Shown here piece by piece: positions 19,191 through 28,980 of a DNA stretch of 64,000 bases. The notes under the pieces are model-generated. The model was not told where the DNA came from. It made no database searches and worked only from the letters and a program-made list of their open reading frames with translations. The stretch covers positions 186,001 to 250,000 of the forward strand of contig NZ_CP104973.1 of assembly GCF_025452195.1 (NCBI RefSeq), written 5' to 3'. A program made the translations under genes and the position numbers. Positions within the stretch are counted from its first letter, which is position 1. Every line of letters begins with the position of its first letter. Source of the stretch: Phyllobacterium zundukense. Its GTDB lineage: Bacteria; Pseudomonadota; Alphaproteobacteria; Rhizobiales; Rhizobiaceae.

Positions 19191-20402
19191 TTATACTCCC
19201 GCGACCATGCGGCCAGGGTTTAGTATTCCGCTCGGGTCGAATTGCTGCTTGAGCCGCTTCGACAACGCTGCCAAGGGCGCAGGTTGCGGCTCGAACACCG
19301 GCAATGCCGCGCGCACGCTCGTCGATGCGCGAACGAGAGTTGCATGACCTCCGCCATATTTCCTGATGAGGGCACGTACAGCCTCCGCTTCCGGCTCGCC
19401 TTCCATGCGCAACCATACAAGCCCGCCCTGCCAATCATAGAAGGCATCGACGGCGGCGCCCATGCGCAAGGATGCGACGAGTTTGTAAGCCTCCATCGGC
19501 ACCATCGATACGCGCCATACGGGTTGCTCCGTGCCGTCCACAAAAGGGATGACGTCGCGGATCTCTTGCCAGAGCTTACGCGAAGTATCGCCTGAAAGGT
19601 CCACAATCGTACCAGCCGACGCCAACAGACCTTTGAGCATAGTCGCGCGATCGTTGACCGAGGGCGCAAAACCTTCAAGCCGCAGCAACGTCGATGCGCC
19701 ACCTTTGAGAACGCCGTCGATGACACGTCCGGATACATTGACCGGAAGATGGGCTGCGGAAGCCACCTCGCCGCTCGATCCCATGGCAATCGCCATGGCG
19801 CGCGCCGCTTCATCATCGGCAAGACCACGCACTATAAGTGTGGTTTCGGTTTCCGGGGCGGGCAGAACCTTGAAGGTTATTTCAGTGGCGATGCCGAGTG
19901 TACCCCACGAATTGGCCATGCCTTTCGATAAATCATAACCGGTCACGTTCTTGACAACCCGGCCGCCAGATTTGAACAGTTCGCCGCGCCCTGAAACGAC
20001 GCGGACCCCCAGAACATGATCGCGTGCCGAGCCCGATTTCAGACGGCGCGGCCCGCATAGGTTGGTGGCAAGCAGGCCTCCAAAGGTGCCCTGTCCCGCG
20101 GCTTGCCCAAGAAGCGGCCCATAGTCCATTGGTTCGAACTGAAACGCCTGGCCGTTCTCGGCAAGCAGCGTCTCGAGCTCGGCGACAGACGTGCCTGCTT
20201 TTGCGCTCAGCACAAGTTCGTCCGGGTCGTAGAGCGTCACCCCGGAGTATTCCGACATTGCGATGGTGTGCTCCGTCTGCAATGGACGGCCAAGATTACG
20301 CTTGGACCCATGACCGACAACTTCAACCGGCGCATTTTCGGAAAGCGCCCACTGGACAGCCTCGACAATTTCGTCCTCGGTTTTGGGAGTAAATGTGGTC
20401 AC
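19191..20402 (-). CDS. glcE: Glycolate oxidase FAD-binding subunit GlcE
   Basis: GlcE is the second flavoprotein subunit of glycolate dehydrogenase, which oxidises glycolate to glyoxylate. This 403-residue protein shows the PCMH-type FAD-binding segment (VEVVGHGSKRNLGRP, then GRGELFKSGGRVVKNVTGYDL). It abuts glcD without a gap and precedes glcF, so the three genes form an operon. Confidence 0.93.
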   Translation of the reverse strand: MTTFTPKTEDEIVEAVQWALSENAPVEVVGHGSKRNLGRPLQTEHTIAMSEYSGVTLYDPDELVLSAKAGTSVAELETLLAENGQAFQFEPMDYGPLLGQAAGQGTFGGLLATNLCGPRRLKSGSARDHVLGVRVVSGRGELFKSGGRVVKNVTGYDLSKGMANSWGTLGIATEITFKVLPAPETETTLIVRGLADDEAARAMAIAMGSSGEVASAAHLPVNVSGRVIDGVLKGGASTLLRLEGFAPSVNDRATMLKGLLASAGTIVDLSGDTSRKLWQEIRDVIPFVDGTEQPVWRVSMVPMEAYKLVASLRMGAAVDAFYDWQGGLVWLRMEGEPEAEAVRALIRKYGGGHATLVRASTSVRAALPVFEPQPAPLAALSKRLKQQFDPSGILNPGRMVAGV

Positions 20403-21899
20403 TCAGAATCTCGGAATTTCTGGGAATGGCACCTGTCCGCGATGCACATGCATGCGGCCAAGTTCGGCACAGCGATGCAATTGCGGAAATACTTTGCCGG
20501 GATTGAGGAGGTGCTTGTCATCAAAAGCGCATTTGACCCTGATCTGCTGGTTGAGATCGATTTCATTGAACATTTCCGGCATCAGTTCACGCTTTTCTAC
20601 ACCGACGCCATGCTCTCCCGTCAACACGCCGCCAACTTTGACACAGAGCCGTAGAATATCGGCGCCGAAATCCTCCGCCTTGTGTAGCTCCTCAGGAATA
20701 TTCGCATCGTAAAGAATGAGCGGATGCAGATTGCCGTCGCCAGCATGGAAGACGTTGGCAACGCGAAGGCCGTATTTTTCCGAAAGTTCGCGCATACCGG
20801 CCAACACTTTCGGCAGCTCCTTCCGCGGGATCGTGCCGTCCATACAGAGATAGTCCGGCGAGATGCGCCCAACCGCAGGGAAAGCCGCCTTGCGGCCCGC
20901 CCAGAAGGCCATGCGTTCCTCTTCGCTTTGTGAGATCACGCACGTTGAAGCACCGTTTTTGTAAGCAATGGCCTCTACCATGCTGATCAGGTGATCAACC
21001 TCTACCACCGGGCCATCGAGTTCGATAATCAGTAGCGCCTCCACATCAAGCGGATAACCGGCATGGACGAAGTCTTCGGCCGCGTGAATCGCCGGACGGT
21101 CCATCATTTCCATACCGCCCGGAATGATCCCACCAGCGATGATGTCAGCAACGCATTTGCCAGCTTGCTCACTTGTCGGGAAGCCTACCATCAACGCGCG
21201 CGCTGTCGCTGGCTTCTGCAATATACGCACGGTGACTTCAGTGACTACGCCAAGCAACCCCTCCGAGCCGGTCATTAGCCCGAGAAGATCATAACCCTCC
21301 GAATCGAGATGCTTGCCGCCAAGCCGGACCACTTCGCCGGTGATCAGCACCATTTCGAGGCCAAGGACGTTATTCGCGGTAAGCCCATATTTGAGGCAAT
21401 GCACGCCACCTGAGTTTTCGGCAACATTGCCGCCGATCGAGCAGGCAATTTGCGACGAAGGGTCTGGCGCGTAATAGAAGCCCTCGTGTTCGACCGCGTT
21501 GGTGATGCCGAGATTGGTTACACCCGGCTGCACGACGGCGACGCGATTGGGATAGTCGATTTCCAATATCTGATTGAAGCGCGACATGACCAGCAATACC
21601 GCGTCTTCGAGTGGCAGGGCGCCCCCAGACAGGGACGTTCCAGAGCCACGCGGCACGACCTTTACATTGTTCTCGTGGCAATATTTGAGGACGCGCGAAA
21701 CCTGCGCCACGGTTTGCGGCAGGACAACCACCAGCGGCAGTTGGCGATAGGCGGTCAGAGCATCCGACTCAAATACCCGCATTGCATTGGTGGCATCGAC
21801 GACACCCTCGCCCGGAACTATTGCTCGCAGCGCCGTCACGATGTCCGAACGGCGCGACATGGTTGAGTCGTCGGCTTTCGGCATCAGTAGTCCGGACAT
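20403..21899 (-). CDS. glcD: Glycolate oxidase subunit GlcD
   Basis: GlcD is the catalytic FAD-linked subunit of glycolate dehydrogenase. The 498-residue protein has the FAD motif PRGSGTSLSGGALP, the loop GGNVAENSGGVHCLKYG and the C-terminal HAGDGNLHPLI and GEHGVGVEKR motifs. The ATG at 21899 has AAGGGA upstream. It is first in glcDEF. The glyoxylate product links it functionally to the isocitrate lyase region at 57.5 kb. Confidence 0.95.
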   Translation of the reverse strand: MSGLLMPKADDSTMSRRSDIVTALRAIVPGEGVVDATNAMRVFESDALTAYRQLPLVVVLPQTVAQVSRVLKYCHENNVKVVPRGSGTSLSGGALPLEDAVLLVMSRFNQILEIDYPNRVAVVQPGVTNLGITNAVEHEGFYYAPDPSSQIACSIGGNVAENSGGVHCLKYGLTANNVLGLEMVLITGEVVRLGGKHLDSEGYDLLGLMTGSEGLLGVVTEVTVRILQKPATARALMVGFPTSEQAGKCVADIIAGGIIPGGMEMMDRPAIHAAEDFVHAGYPLDVEALLIIELDGPVVEVDHLISMVEAIAYKNGASTCVISQSEEERMAFWAGRKAAFPAVGRISPDYLCMDGTIPRKELPKVLAGMRELSEKYGLRVANVFHAGDGNLHPLILYDANIPEELHKAEDFGADILRLCVKVGGVLTGEHGVGVEKRELMPEMFNEIDLNQQIRVKCAFDDKHLLNPGKVFPQLHRCAELGRMHVHRGQVPFPEIPRF

Positions 21900-21997
21900 G
21901 AACTTTCCCTTGCTACAGCTATTCCAGCATCTCTCGCTATGACATTATCCGCCTGGACGAGATATCGCACAACTACGACGCGAAAGACAATTGCACA

Positions 21998-22732
21998 ATG
22001 AAAACAGTTGATTTCAAACACGCACGGGGACCCGATAGGCTACGTGTTTATGCTATCGGCGATGTGCATGGCCGACTCGATCTTCTGCAAGAAATGCATC
22101 GGCGCATTCAGGCGGAGAACGAGAAATCACCTCCTTTCGATTGGGTGATTGTTCATCTTGGCGACTACATCGATCGCGGTCCCGATTCAAAAGGTGTGCT
22201 TGATCTTTTGGTCAGCGCACAGAAGAAGACGCACCGAATGCTGGCCATCGCAGGAAATCACGATATCGGCTTTCTGGAGTTTCTGGCGACTGGCGCACCC
22301 AATGGAATGTTTGCACACAATGGCGGTCGTCAGACTGCGCTTTCCTATGGCGTTGCCATCGATTTCAACGATCTTGGATCTATAGCGGCCGGACGGAACG
22401 CGCTGCTAGATGCGGTTCCCCCGGGGCACATGGAATTTCTTCGCGGCCTGAAGCGCTCGATGATTTTTGGCGACTTTTTCTTTTGCCACGCCGGGATACG
22501 TCCGGGCGTCGATCTTGACCATCAAGATCCCGAAGATCTCGTCTGGATCAGGGAGCAATTCCTTGGGGAGCCACGACTCTATCCGAAAGTCATCATCCAT
22601 GGCCATACACCAGTTACAGACGTGGAAATCAGACCGAACCGCATCAACCTCGATACCGGAGCGGTGTTCAGCGGTCGTCTCAGCGCGATCGCAATCGACG
22701 CCGAGAACAAGTTTTTCCTTGAGGCGATGTGA
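21998..22732 (+). CDS. Calcineurin-like serine/threonine phosphoesterase
   Basis: This 244-residue metallophosphoesterase has the full PPP-type metal-site set: YAIGDVHGRLD, GDYIDRGPDS, AGNHD and HGHTPV. Such bacterial PrpA/ApaH-like enzymes dephosphorylate phosphoproteins or nucleotides; the target is not deducible. It is divergent from glcD, with a 98-base shared upstream region. Confidence 0.88.
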   Translation: MKTVDFKHARGPDRLRVYAIGDVHGRLDLLQEMHRRIQAENEKSPPFDWVIVHLGDYIDRGPDSKGVLDLLVSAQKKTHRMLAIAGNHDIGFLEFLATGAPNGMFAHNGGRQTALSYGVAIDFNDLGSIAAGRNALLDAVPPGHMEFLRGLKRSMIFGDFFFCHAGIRPGVDLDHQDPEDLVWIREQFLGEPRLYPKVIIHGHTPVTDVEIRPNRINLDTGAVFSGRLSAIAIDAENKFFLEAM

Positions 22733-22741
22733 AATCCGCTA

Positions 22742-22882
22742 TCAGCGGAAAGAGGTGCTCACGCCGTAGCCGTCGCTGGAAACCGTAGGGCTGCCGGCAT
22801 CTACCGAGAACAGACCTGCGCCCATGAACAGGATGGCTGAGAGCATCACGGCAGTTAAAAGTGCAGCACTCTTGGTGGTCAT
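22742..22882 (-). CDS. Small secreted or membrane protein, 46 residues
   Basis: An ORF of 46 codons starts at ATG 22882 and stops 9 bases past the convergent phosphatase stop. It reads MTTKSAALLTAVMLSAILFM, then a short Ala/Gly segment and a polar tail (SPTVSSDGYGVSTSFR). This is a positively charged start, one hydrophobic span and an exported or periplasmic tail. The upstream region is weakly Shine-Dalgarno-like (GGAAACG). Codon use resembles neighbouring genes. The function is unknown. Confidence 0.6.
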   Translation of the reverse strand: MTTKSAALLTAVMLSAILFMGAGLFSVDAGSPTVSSDGYGVSTSFR

Positions 22883-23060
22883 TTCGGGCGTTTCCATCGG
22901 TTTCTATCGGTCTGGCTTCATGCCAGTTAACCAGTGTGGCCAATAAAGGACGCAATTATTACCAACTAGTGAATTGGAGACACGCTTCACCTGAATCCCG
23001 ACATCCCATCGGATTCGGAATTAGGTTGTTGCCAAGTTGCAACGAAATCGCGATGTAGGC

Positions 23061-23759
23061 CTAAATCAGCGCCACCCAAGCGCGAGCGAGCGCCCGGCCG
23101 GCCGCATCTGCTGCAGCGCCGTCACGCTCGAGATAAGTGCCGTAGTTGGCGAGCCAATCGGGATTCAGATTTTTGATCTGGTCATGGAAAACATGTCTCC
23201 ACTCGTCAACGAGCTTGGTATCGGCCTCGAAATGAAACTGGATGCCATAGACGGCACGGCCGATACGAAATGCCTGGTTCCGGGTCATATGACTTGAAGC
23301 GAGGTGTACCGCACCTTCAGGAAGCGTAAAGGTGTCGCTGTGCCAATGAAAGATCGGAAACTTTTGCGGAACAGCAGAAAGAACCGGATCGGACTTCGCT
23401 TCAACAGTTCCGGTCACTTCGTGCCAACCGAATTCAGCCGGACGTCCCAGAAGGTTCTCTGCACCGTGGCCGCGCGCGACAAGCTGACTGCCCAGGCAAA
23501 TTCCAAGGACCGCCTTGTCGGCATCACCGAAACGTTTGGTGAGCCGTGCCAGTTCGGGAAGATAGGGGTGAGTGTCATCGGCAAGGGCATTCTGGTCGCC
23601 GCCAAGTATGACCAGCGCATCGTGATCGGAATCGTCGTTTGGCAGGATTTCATCAAGATAGGGCTGACGCAGATCAACTTCAACGCCTGCCTCCTCCAAT
23701 GCACGTCCAACCTGGCCGAGACCTGTATTCTGATAATTCTGAACGACGAGAACACGCAT
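23061..23759 (-). CDS. Class I glutamine amidotransferase
   Basis: This 232-residue GATase1 domain protein resembles the glutaminase half of GMP synthase. The nucleophile motif LGICLGSQLVARGHG and the catalytic His/Glu segment GIQFHFEADT are present. The start at 23759 (MRVLVVQNYQN) follows an AGGCAGG sequence; the longer open frame lacks support. Stand-alone proteins of this type often hydrolyse gamma-glutamyl compounds, but no substrate can be assigned. Confidence 0.85.
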   Translation of the reverse strand: MRVLVVQNYQNTGLGQVGRALEEAGVEVDLRQPYLDEILPNDDSDHDALVILGGDQNALADDTHPYLPELARLTKRFGDADKAVLGICLGSQLVARGHGAENLLGRPAEFGWHEVTGTVEAKSDPVLSAVPQKFPIFHWHSDTFTLPEGAVHLASSHMTRNQAFRIGRAVYGIQFHFEADTKLVDEWRHVFHDQIKNLNPDWLANYGTYLERDGAAADAAGRALARAWVALI

Positions 23760-23831
23760 GCAGCCTGCCTGATGATCGCAATAATAGGAGTTCTCGGATA
23801 GCATGCGCGTTAGAGAGTCGGAAGCTGTCAA

Positions 23832-24446
23832 ATGACCTTGCAGAACCGCGTCACACCTTTTGGCGATATTGTTGCTGCGCCATATCGTGGCGCGCTGATG
23901 GGAAATCGCGGGATCATCCACGACCCCGCCACGCGTACCTTGCTCAAGCGTCAATGGACGACGCGAGCCTGGATCATCTGCGTCTGCGAATTCAAAGGCG
24001 TGCGCCGCGAGGTGATGGCGCGCCGAAGCTGGACCGAGTTGTTCTTTTTTGACGAGGCGACAGCGCTCGCAGCGGGACACCGGCCATGCTTCTATTGCCA
24101 GCGGCAACGGGCGAAAGCCTTTCAGGCGGCGTGGGCTGACGGGTATAAAACATCAATCCAGCCTGCACCTGCTATGGACGCCGTCCTGCATAGTGAGCGG
24201 CTGGATGCAAAGGGTAGGAAACGGCGACATCCCATCGAAGGTCAAATACAGGATTTGCCGAATGGCACGATGATTGCCAGTGGTGAAGATGCCTATTTTG
24301 TAAAAGAAGGGGTGACATATCTTTGGTCTTGGCAGGGGTACGCACCATCCGATCCGCCCAGCCACGATGTTATGCTCCTCACCCCGCCTTCCACCGTCCT
24401 GGCATTGAGGGCGGGCTATGACCCGCTCGTTCGCATTAGGCCTTGA
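23832..24446 (+). CDS. Conserved hypothetical protein with a CxxC motif
   Basis: This 204-residue soluble protein starts at ATG 23832 behind GGAAG. No signal peptide or membrane segment is visible. The centre carries AGHRPCFYCQRQRAKAF, a single CxxC in a basic context, then a K/R-rich patch (AKGRKRRHP). Tryptophans are frequent in the N- and C-terminal parts. I do not recognise a named family. Its last 11 bases overlap the 3' end of the convergent DMT transporter gene. Confidence 0.7.
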   Translation: MTLQNRVTPFGDIVAAPYRGALMGNRGIIHDPATRTLLKRQWTTRAWIICVCEFKGVRREVMARRSWTELFFFDEATALAAGHRPCFYCQRQRAKAFQAAWADGYKTSIQPAPAMDAVLHSERLDAKGRKRRHPIEGQIQDLPNGTMIASGEDAYFVKEGVTYLWSWQGYAPSDPPSHDVMLLTPPSTVLALRAGYDPLVRIRP

Positions 24447-25335
24447 CACCCAGCGGAACTGATCTGCGGAATGTCCAGCCGAGGCTCGTGCCCGCGGCAG
24501 CAAGCAGAATGACAGCGGACCCGGCCAGCTGGCTCGGCTGCAAGGCGTGTCCGAACGCAATATAATCCACCAAGATCGCAGCAATTGGATAGATGAAGGA
24601 GAGCGAGCCCGTGATGTGCGTCGGCAGTTTCTGGATTGCGCTATAGAGCAGGATATACATCAGGCCGGTGTGGACTACACCTATCGTGATGAGACTGCTC
24701 CATTCGCCCGTGCTCTGCGGCAATTGAGCGAAACTAACGAATGGTGCAAGCATCAGGACGCCAACACAGACCTGAATGAGGGCGATGAGGTGTGATGGAA
24801 TGCCTTTCAGGCGTTTGGCCACTATGGCGGCGATCGCATAGAGAAAGGCTGCACCGAGCGACAGGGCAATGCCCATCATGTAGTCGGAGCCGTTATAGGC
24901 GCCTCTAGGTTTGGCCTGGACGATGAGCAGCATCCCCGCAAAGGCGAAACCCAGCCAGCAAAGCTTGGTAGCAGTGAGTTTTTCCTTGAAAATCAATGCG
25001 CCCAGACCAACCAGCATGAACGGTTGGACGTTATACACCGTGGTGGCGATGGCAATGGATGCGCGTGAGTAAGCGGCAAAAAGCAGAACCCAGTTCAACA
25101 CGATTGCTACTCCGCCAACAACGGCGAGCCCGAAGAGTTTCAGCGAAATGGCGTCACGTCGCAACAATCCGAGTGCCCCGCAGACAGCGAGCAACGTCAC
25201 AGCACCAATGGCGCAGCGCCAGAACACCACTGACAGGACCGGTTGACCTGAAATCAATACAAACCAGCCGATTGTCCCTGATATGAGCATGGCGGCAGTC
25301 ATTTCAGCACTGCCCCTCAACACATCTTTATCCAT
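24436..25335 (-). CDS. DMT-superfamily (EamA) transporter
   Basis: This roughly 299-residue inner-membrane protein has ten hydrophobic segments and two EamA repeats, typical of metabolite exporters. The open frame reaches 25407, but the ATG at 25335 (MDKDVLRGSAEMTAAM) has AAAGGTG upstream. It is divergent from an Lrp/AsnC regulator, a common arrangement for amino-acid exporters, so amino-acid export is a reasonable inference. Confidence 0.85.
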   Translation of the reverse strand: MDKDVLRGSAEMTAAMLISGTIGWFVLISGQPVLSVVFWRCAIGAVTLLAVCGALGLLRRDAISLKLFGLAVVGGVAIVLNWVLLFAAYSRASIAIATTVYNVQPFMLVGLGALIFKEKLTATKLCWLGFAFAGMLLIVQAKPRGAYNGSDYMMGIALSLGAAFLYAIAAIVAKRLKGIPSHLIALIQVCVGVLMLAPFVSFAQLPQSTGEWSSLITIGVVHTGLMYILLYSAIQKLPTHITGSLSFIYPIAAILVDYIAFGHALQPSQLAGSAVILLAAAGTSLGWTFRRSVPLGVKA

Positions 25336-25466
25336 GTCGAACACCTTTTGTTGATTTGCCGAGGGTATGCGCCAAGTGGCGAATTTGATATATGTCGCGA
25401 AAGGCAAAACTCGCGCTTTACCTTCTTATTTGAGGCGAAACAAACGAGTGGCCTTAGGAGGAAATT

Positions 25467-25904
25467 ATGCTTGATGATCTTGACCGAACTATCATCGAGA
25501 TTCTTGTTAATGATGCGCGTATATCGCTAAAGGAGCTTAGCAATCAGGTGGGCCTGTCTTCGCCGAGTGTTTCCGAGCGGTTACGACGTCTTGAAGAGAA
25601 AAAAGTGATCCGCGCCTTTACGATCGACATCGATCCCGTCGCTCTCGGCTACAGCCTCTCGGCCATTGTACGCGTCAGGCCATTGCCTGGCATGCTGCAC
25701 ATGGTCGAAAAGCTGATACAGGAAACGCCGGAAATAACTGAATGCGACAAGGTCACAGGTGACGATTGCTTCGTTGGTAAATTACAATTCCGGACGATGG
25801 AACAACTCGACACGATACTCGACCGTTTATCGGAAAGGGCAGAGACAAACACTTCTATTGTCAAGTCGTCCCCGGTCAAGCGCCGCCTGCCTCCGCTCAG
25901 CTAA
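25467..25904 (+). CDS. Lrp/AsnC-family transcriptional regulator
   Basis: This 145-residue regulator has an N-terminal HTH ([23 protein letters not shown]) and a C-terminal RAM ligand-binding domain. The start [13 protein letters not shown] is typical and AGGAGG precedes the ATG. It is divergent from the DMT transporter, which it probably controls in response to an amino acid. Confidence 0.9.
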   Translation: MLDDLDRTIIEILVNDARISLKELSNQVGLSSPSVSERLRRLEEKKVIRAFTIDIDPVALGYSLSAIVRVRPLPGMLHMVEKLIQETPEITECDKVTGDDCFVGKLQFRTMEQLDTILDRLSERAETNTSIVKSSPVKRRLPPLS

Positions 25905-25924
25905 ATCCAACCTTCGGTTATTCA

Positions 25925-26659
25925 ATGCGCGCAAATTACAAAATGCAGCGGCTCTACGTCACCGCAAATCTTGCTGCCGGGAAGCGCGCAGAGACAGGTC
26001 CGGAGGCCGTCAACTATCTGTCCAATGTATTGCGGATGAAGGACGGTGACGAAATCCTCGTCTTCAACGGGCGTGATGGCGAGTGGCGCGCGGCATTGCG
26101 ATTTGAAAGCAGGAAAAAGCTGTTCCTTGAGCCGCTGGAACAGACTCGCCAACAGCCCGCCGCGCCGGATCTTCTCTATTGCTTCGCACTGTTGAAACAG
26201 GGCCGGCTCGACTATCTGGTCCAGAAGGCGGTGGAGATGGGCGCAGGCGTTCTGCAGCCGGTGATTACCCAGCATACGCAAGTTTCCCGCATCGGGACCG
26301 AGCGAATCGAGGCCAACGCGATCGAAGCAGCGGAACAATGCGGCGTGCTGGCCATCCCGCAAACGCGTGAACCTGCAAAGCTTGAAAAGCTGCTTGAGGG
26401 CTGGGACACTCAGCGTCGTCTCATTTTCTGCGATGAGGGACATGACACACACAATCCCCTGCCTCTGCTGCAATCGCTCCCGCGCGGCCCGCTTGGTGTC
26501 CTCATCGGTCCGGAAGGAGGCTTTTCCGACCAGGAACGCGAAACCTTGCGAAAGCTGCCCTTTGTCACCGCTATTCCACTGGGTCCGCGCATCCTGCGGG
26601 CAGATACAGCTGCCGTTGTGGCCCTCGCCTTGATTCAGGCGACGATAGGCGATTGGTGA
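25925..26659 (+). CDS. rsmE: 16S rRNA (uracil(1498)-N(3))-methyltransferase RsmE
   Basis: This SPOUT-class methyltransferase modifies U1498 of 16S rRNA. The 244-residue protein has the N-terminal PUA-like segment [21 protein letters not shown] and the knotted SAM-binding loop [10 protein letters not shown] ... [12 protein letters not shown]. The start at 25925 is the first ATG; a second at 25946 is possible. gshA follows, an order seen in related genomes. Confidence 0.93.
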   Translation: MRANYKMQRLYVTANLAAGKRAETGPEAVNYLSNVLRMKDGDEILVFNGRDGEWRAALRFESRKKLFLEPLEQTRQQPAAPDLLYCFALLKQGRLDYLVQKAVEMGAGVLQPVITQHTQVSRIGTERIEANAIEAAEQCGVLAIPQTREPAKLEKLLEGWDTQRRLIFCDEGHDTHNPLPLLQSLPRGPLGVLIGPEGGFSDQERETLRKLPFVTAIPLGPRILRADTAAVVALALIQATIGDW

Positions 26660-26763
26660 GTTACAAATACTCTTGATGAGACCATAAGCGAAATTTGCTT
26701 GCGCTCCTGCGCGAAAACGGTCAATCACGCGCGACAATCTCATCATCTCGGAAAGCACCATCC

Positions 26764-28137
26764 ATGGCGCGCGATACGACAGACGAAACACCGATCTCCG
26801 GCACTGAGGAACTGGCTACCTATCTTGCTCAGGGATCGAGACCGGAGTCCGACTGGCGCATCGGCACCGAGCATGAGAAGTTCCCATTTTACACGGAAGA
26901 CAACAGCCCGGTTCCCTATGAAGGCCCGCGCGGAATTCGTGCGATCCTGGAAGGCATGAAGTCCAAGCTTGGCTGGGAGCCGATCCTCGACGAAGGCAAT
27001 ATCATTGGCCTTGTCGAGCCTACTGGTCAGGGTGCAATCTCGCTGGAGCCGGGCGGACAATTCGAGCTTTCCGGTGCACCGCTTCTCACTATTCATCAGA
27101 CCTGCCGCGAATCCAACGCACATCTGGCACAGGTGCGCGAAATCGCCGAGCCACTTGGCATTCGCTTCCTTGGTCTTGGCGGCAGTCCCAAATGGACGCT
27201 TGCCGAAACGCCGCGCATGCCGAAATCGCGCTACAACATCATGTCCAACTATATGCCGAAAGTTGGCAAGGACGGCCTGAACATGATGTATCGCACCTGC
27301 ACGATCCAGGTGAATCTCGACTTCTCGTCCGAAACGGATATGCGCCGCAAGATGCAGGTTTCGGTCAAGTTGCAATCCATCGCGACGGCCCTGTTCGCCA
27401 TGTCGCCTTTCACCGAGGGCAGGCCGAATGGGCTTCTGTCTTGGCGCTCCAACATCTGGCGCGACACGGACAACAATCGCTCGGGCGTTCTGCCGTTCAT
27501 CTTCAATGAGAATTTCGGCTTTGCCGACTACGTCGAATGGGCACTCGACGTACCCATGTATTTCGTCATGCGTCACGGCCGCTATCATGATTGTACCCAC
27601 GTGACATTCCGTCAATTCATGAACGGCGCTCTGAAGGATTCCATCCCGGAAGGCACGCCGAACATGGGCGACTGGACAAATCATTTGTCGACCCTGTTTC
27701 CGGAAGTGCGACTGAAGCGCTTCCTCGAAATGCGTGGCGCCGATGGCGGACCTTGGCGGCGCATCTGCGCGCTCCCAGCCTTCTGGGTTGGGCTGCTCTA
27801 CGATGCCGAGGCGTTGGATGCAGCAGAGGCCATGACCTATGACTGGACCTACCCGGAAGTACAGGCGCTGCGCGACGAGGTTCCGGCGAAAGGCCTGCGC
27901 GCCATGGTGCGTAATCGGTCGGTGCACGAAATATCACGTGATGTGCTGGCGATTTCGCGTCTCGGCCTGAAGAACCGGGCAAAGCTCAACAGCGAAGGCT
28001 TTGACGAGACGCACTATCTCTCGTCGCTGGAGGAAGTTGTTGCGCGTGGAACAACATCGGCCGAGCAGATGCTGTCGCAGTATAATACTGCTTGGGGCAG
28101 TTCCGTTGAGCCGGCATTTCTGGAATACGCTTACTAG
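26764..28137 (+). CDS. gshA: Glutamate-cysteine ligase (GCS2, plant-type)
   Basis: GshA joins glutamate and cysteine in the first step of glutathione synthesis. The 457-residue protein is of the proteobacterial/plant GCS2 type. Landmarks are DWRIGTEHEKFPF at the start, the core GGQFELSGAPL and the TCTIQVNLDFSSE region. The ATG at 26764 (MARDTTDETP) is preferred over upstream starts. It is followed 18 bases later by an SDR gene and may be cotranscribed with it. Confidence 0.94.
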   Translation: MARDTTDETPISGTEELATYLAQGSRPESDWRIGTEHEKFPFYTEDNSPVPYEGPRGIRAILEGMKSKLGWEPILDEGNIIGLVEPTGQGAISLEPGGQFELSGAPLLTIHQTCRESNAHLAQVREIAEPLGIRFLGLGGSPKWTLAETPRMPKSRYNIMSNYMPKVGKDGLNMMYRTCTIQVNLDFSSETDMRRKMQVSVKLQSIATALFAMSPFTEGRPNGLLSWRSNIWRDTDNNRSGVLPFIFNENFGFADYVEWALDVPMYFVMRHGRYHDCTHVTFRQFMNGALKDSIPEGTPNMGDWTNHLSTLFPEVRLKRFLEMRGADGGPWRRICALPAFWVGLLYDAEALDAAEAMTYDWTYPEVQALRDEVPAKGLRAMVRNRSVHEISRDVLAISRLGLKNRAKLNSEGFDETHYLSSLEEVVARGTTSAEQMLSQYNTAWGSSVEPAFLEYAY

Positions 28138-28155
28138 TCAACTCGAGGATCGGCC

Positions 28156-28899
28156 ATGACCAAAACCATTCTGATTACCGGCGCCAGCCGCGGCATCGGC
28201 CGCTCAGCGGCAATTCTTGCAGGTCAGAGGGGTTGGTCGGTGGGCGTCAATTATGTGGGCAATAAAGCCGCTGCCGACGAAGTGGTTGAGGCCATCATTG
28301 CAGCGGGCGGCAAGGCAAAAGCCATTCAAGGCGATGTCGCCGTCGAATCCGATGTTATTTCCATGTTCGAACAGGTGGCCGAACTCGGCACTCTTGACGG
28401 TGTCGTGGTGAATGCGGGCATTGTTGCTCCTGGCTCGCGACTGATGGATATGGACATCGAGCGTATGCGCCGCATCTTCGACGTGAACGTGCTTGGCGCC
28501 TATGTCTGCGCACGCGAGGGCGTGCGCCGCCTCGCCCGTTCACGGGGTGGCAATGGCGGTTCGATCGTTCTCTTGTCCTCTGCGGCCGCTCGGCTCGGCG
28601 GACCAGGCGAATATGTCGATTATGCGGGATCGAAAGGTGCCATGGATACGCTGACTATCGGCCTGTCCAAGGAGGTCGGAGCGGAAGGTATCCGCGTCAA
28701 CGCTATCCGGCCGGGACTGATCGAGACCGATATTCATGCCAGCGGCGGCCAACCGGACCGGGCGCAGCGTCTTGGGGCTACCGCTCCACTCGGTCGTGCT
28801 GGTACTGCCGATGAAGTCGGCCAATCCATTGTGTGGCTCTTGAGTGACGAGTCATCCTATGTAACCGGGGCCATCCTTGACGTAACTGGCGGACGTTGA
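28156..28899 (+). CDS. SDR-family NAD(P)-dependent oxidoreductase
   Basis: This 247-residue classical short-chain dehydrogenase has the cofactor motif TGASRGIG, the structural NAG motif (VVNAGIV), the catalytic Ser in VLLSSAAAR and the YxxxK pair in YAGSK. A GAGGATC Shine-Dalgarno precedes the ATG. The substrate cannot be assigned; its position right after gshA is the only context clue. Confidence 0.88.
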   Translation: MTKTILITGASRGIGRSAAILAGQRGWSVGVNYVGNKAAADEVVEAIIAAGGKAKAIQGDVAVESDVISMFEQVAELGTLDGVVVNAGIVAPGSRLMDMDIERMRRIFDVNVLGAYVCAREGVRRLARSRGGNGGSIVLLSSAAARLGGPGEYVDYAGSKGAMDTLTIGLSKEVGAEGIRVNAIRPGLIETDIHASGGQPDRAQRLGATAPLGRAGTADEVGQSIVWLLSDESSYVTGAILDVTGGR

Positions 28900-28980
28900 G
28901 ACAAGCATTACAATTGTGACTCCCGTCGGCCGCCATATGTGTTATGCGGGAGCCATATCATTCGTGCGGATTTCTGAACC

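Noticed and set aside
26743..27927. 394-codon open frame opposite gshA
   Set aside because: It mirrors the strongly conserved gshA reading frame and has no recognisable domain.
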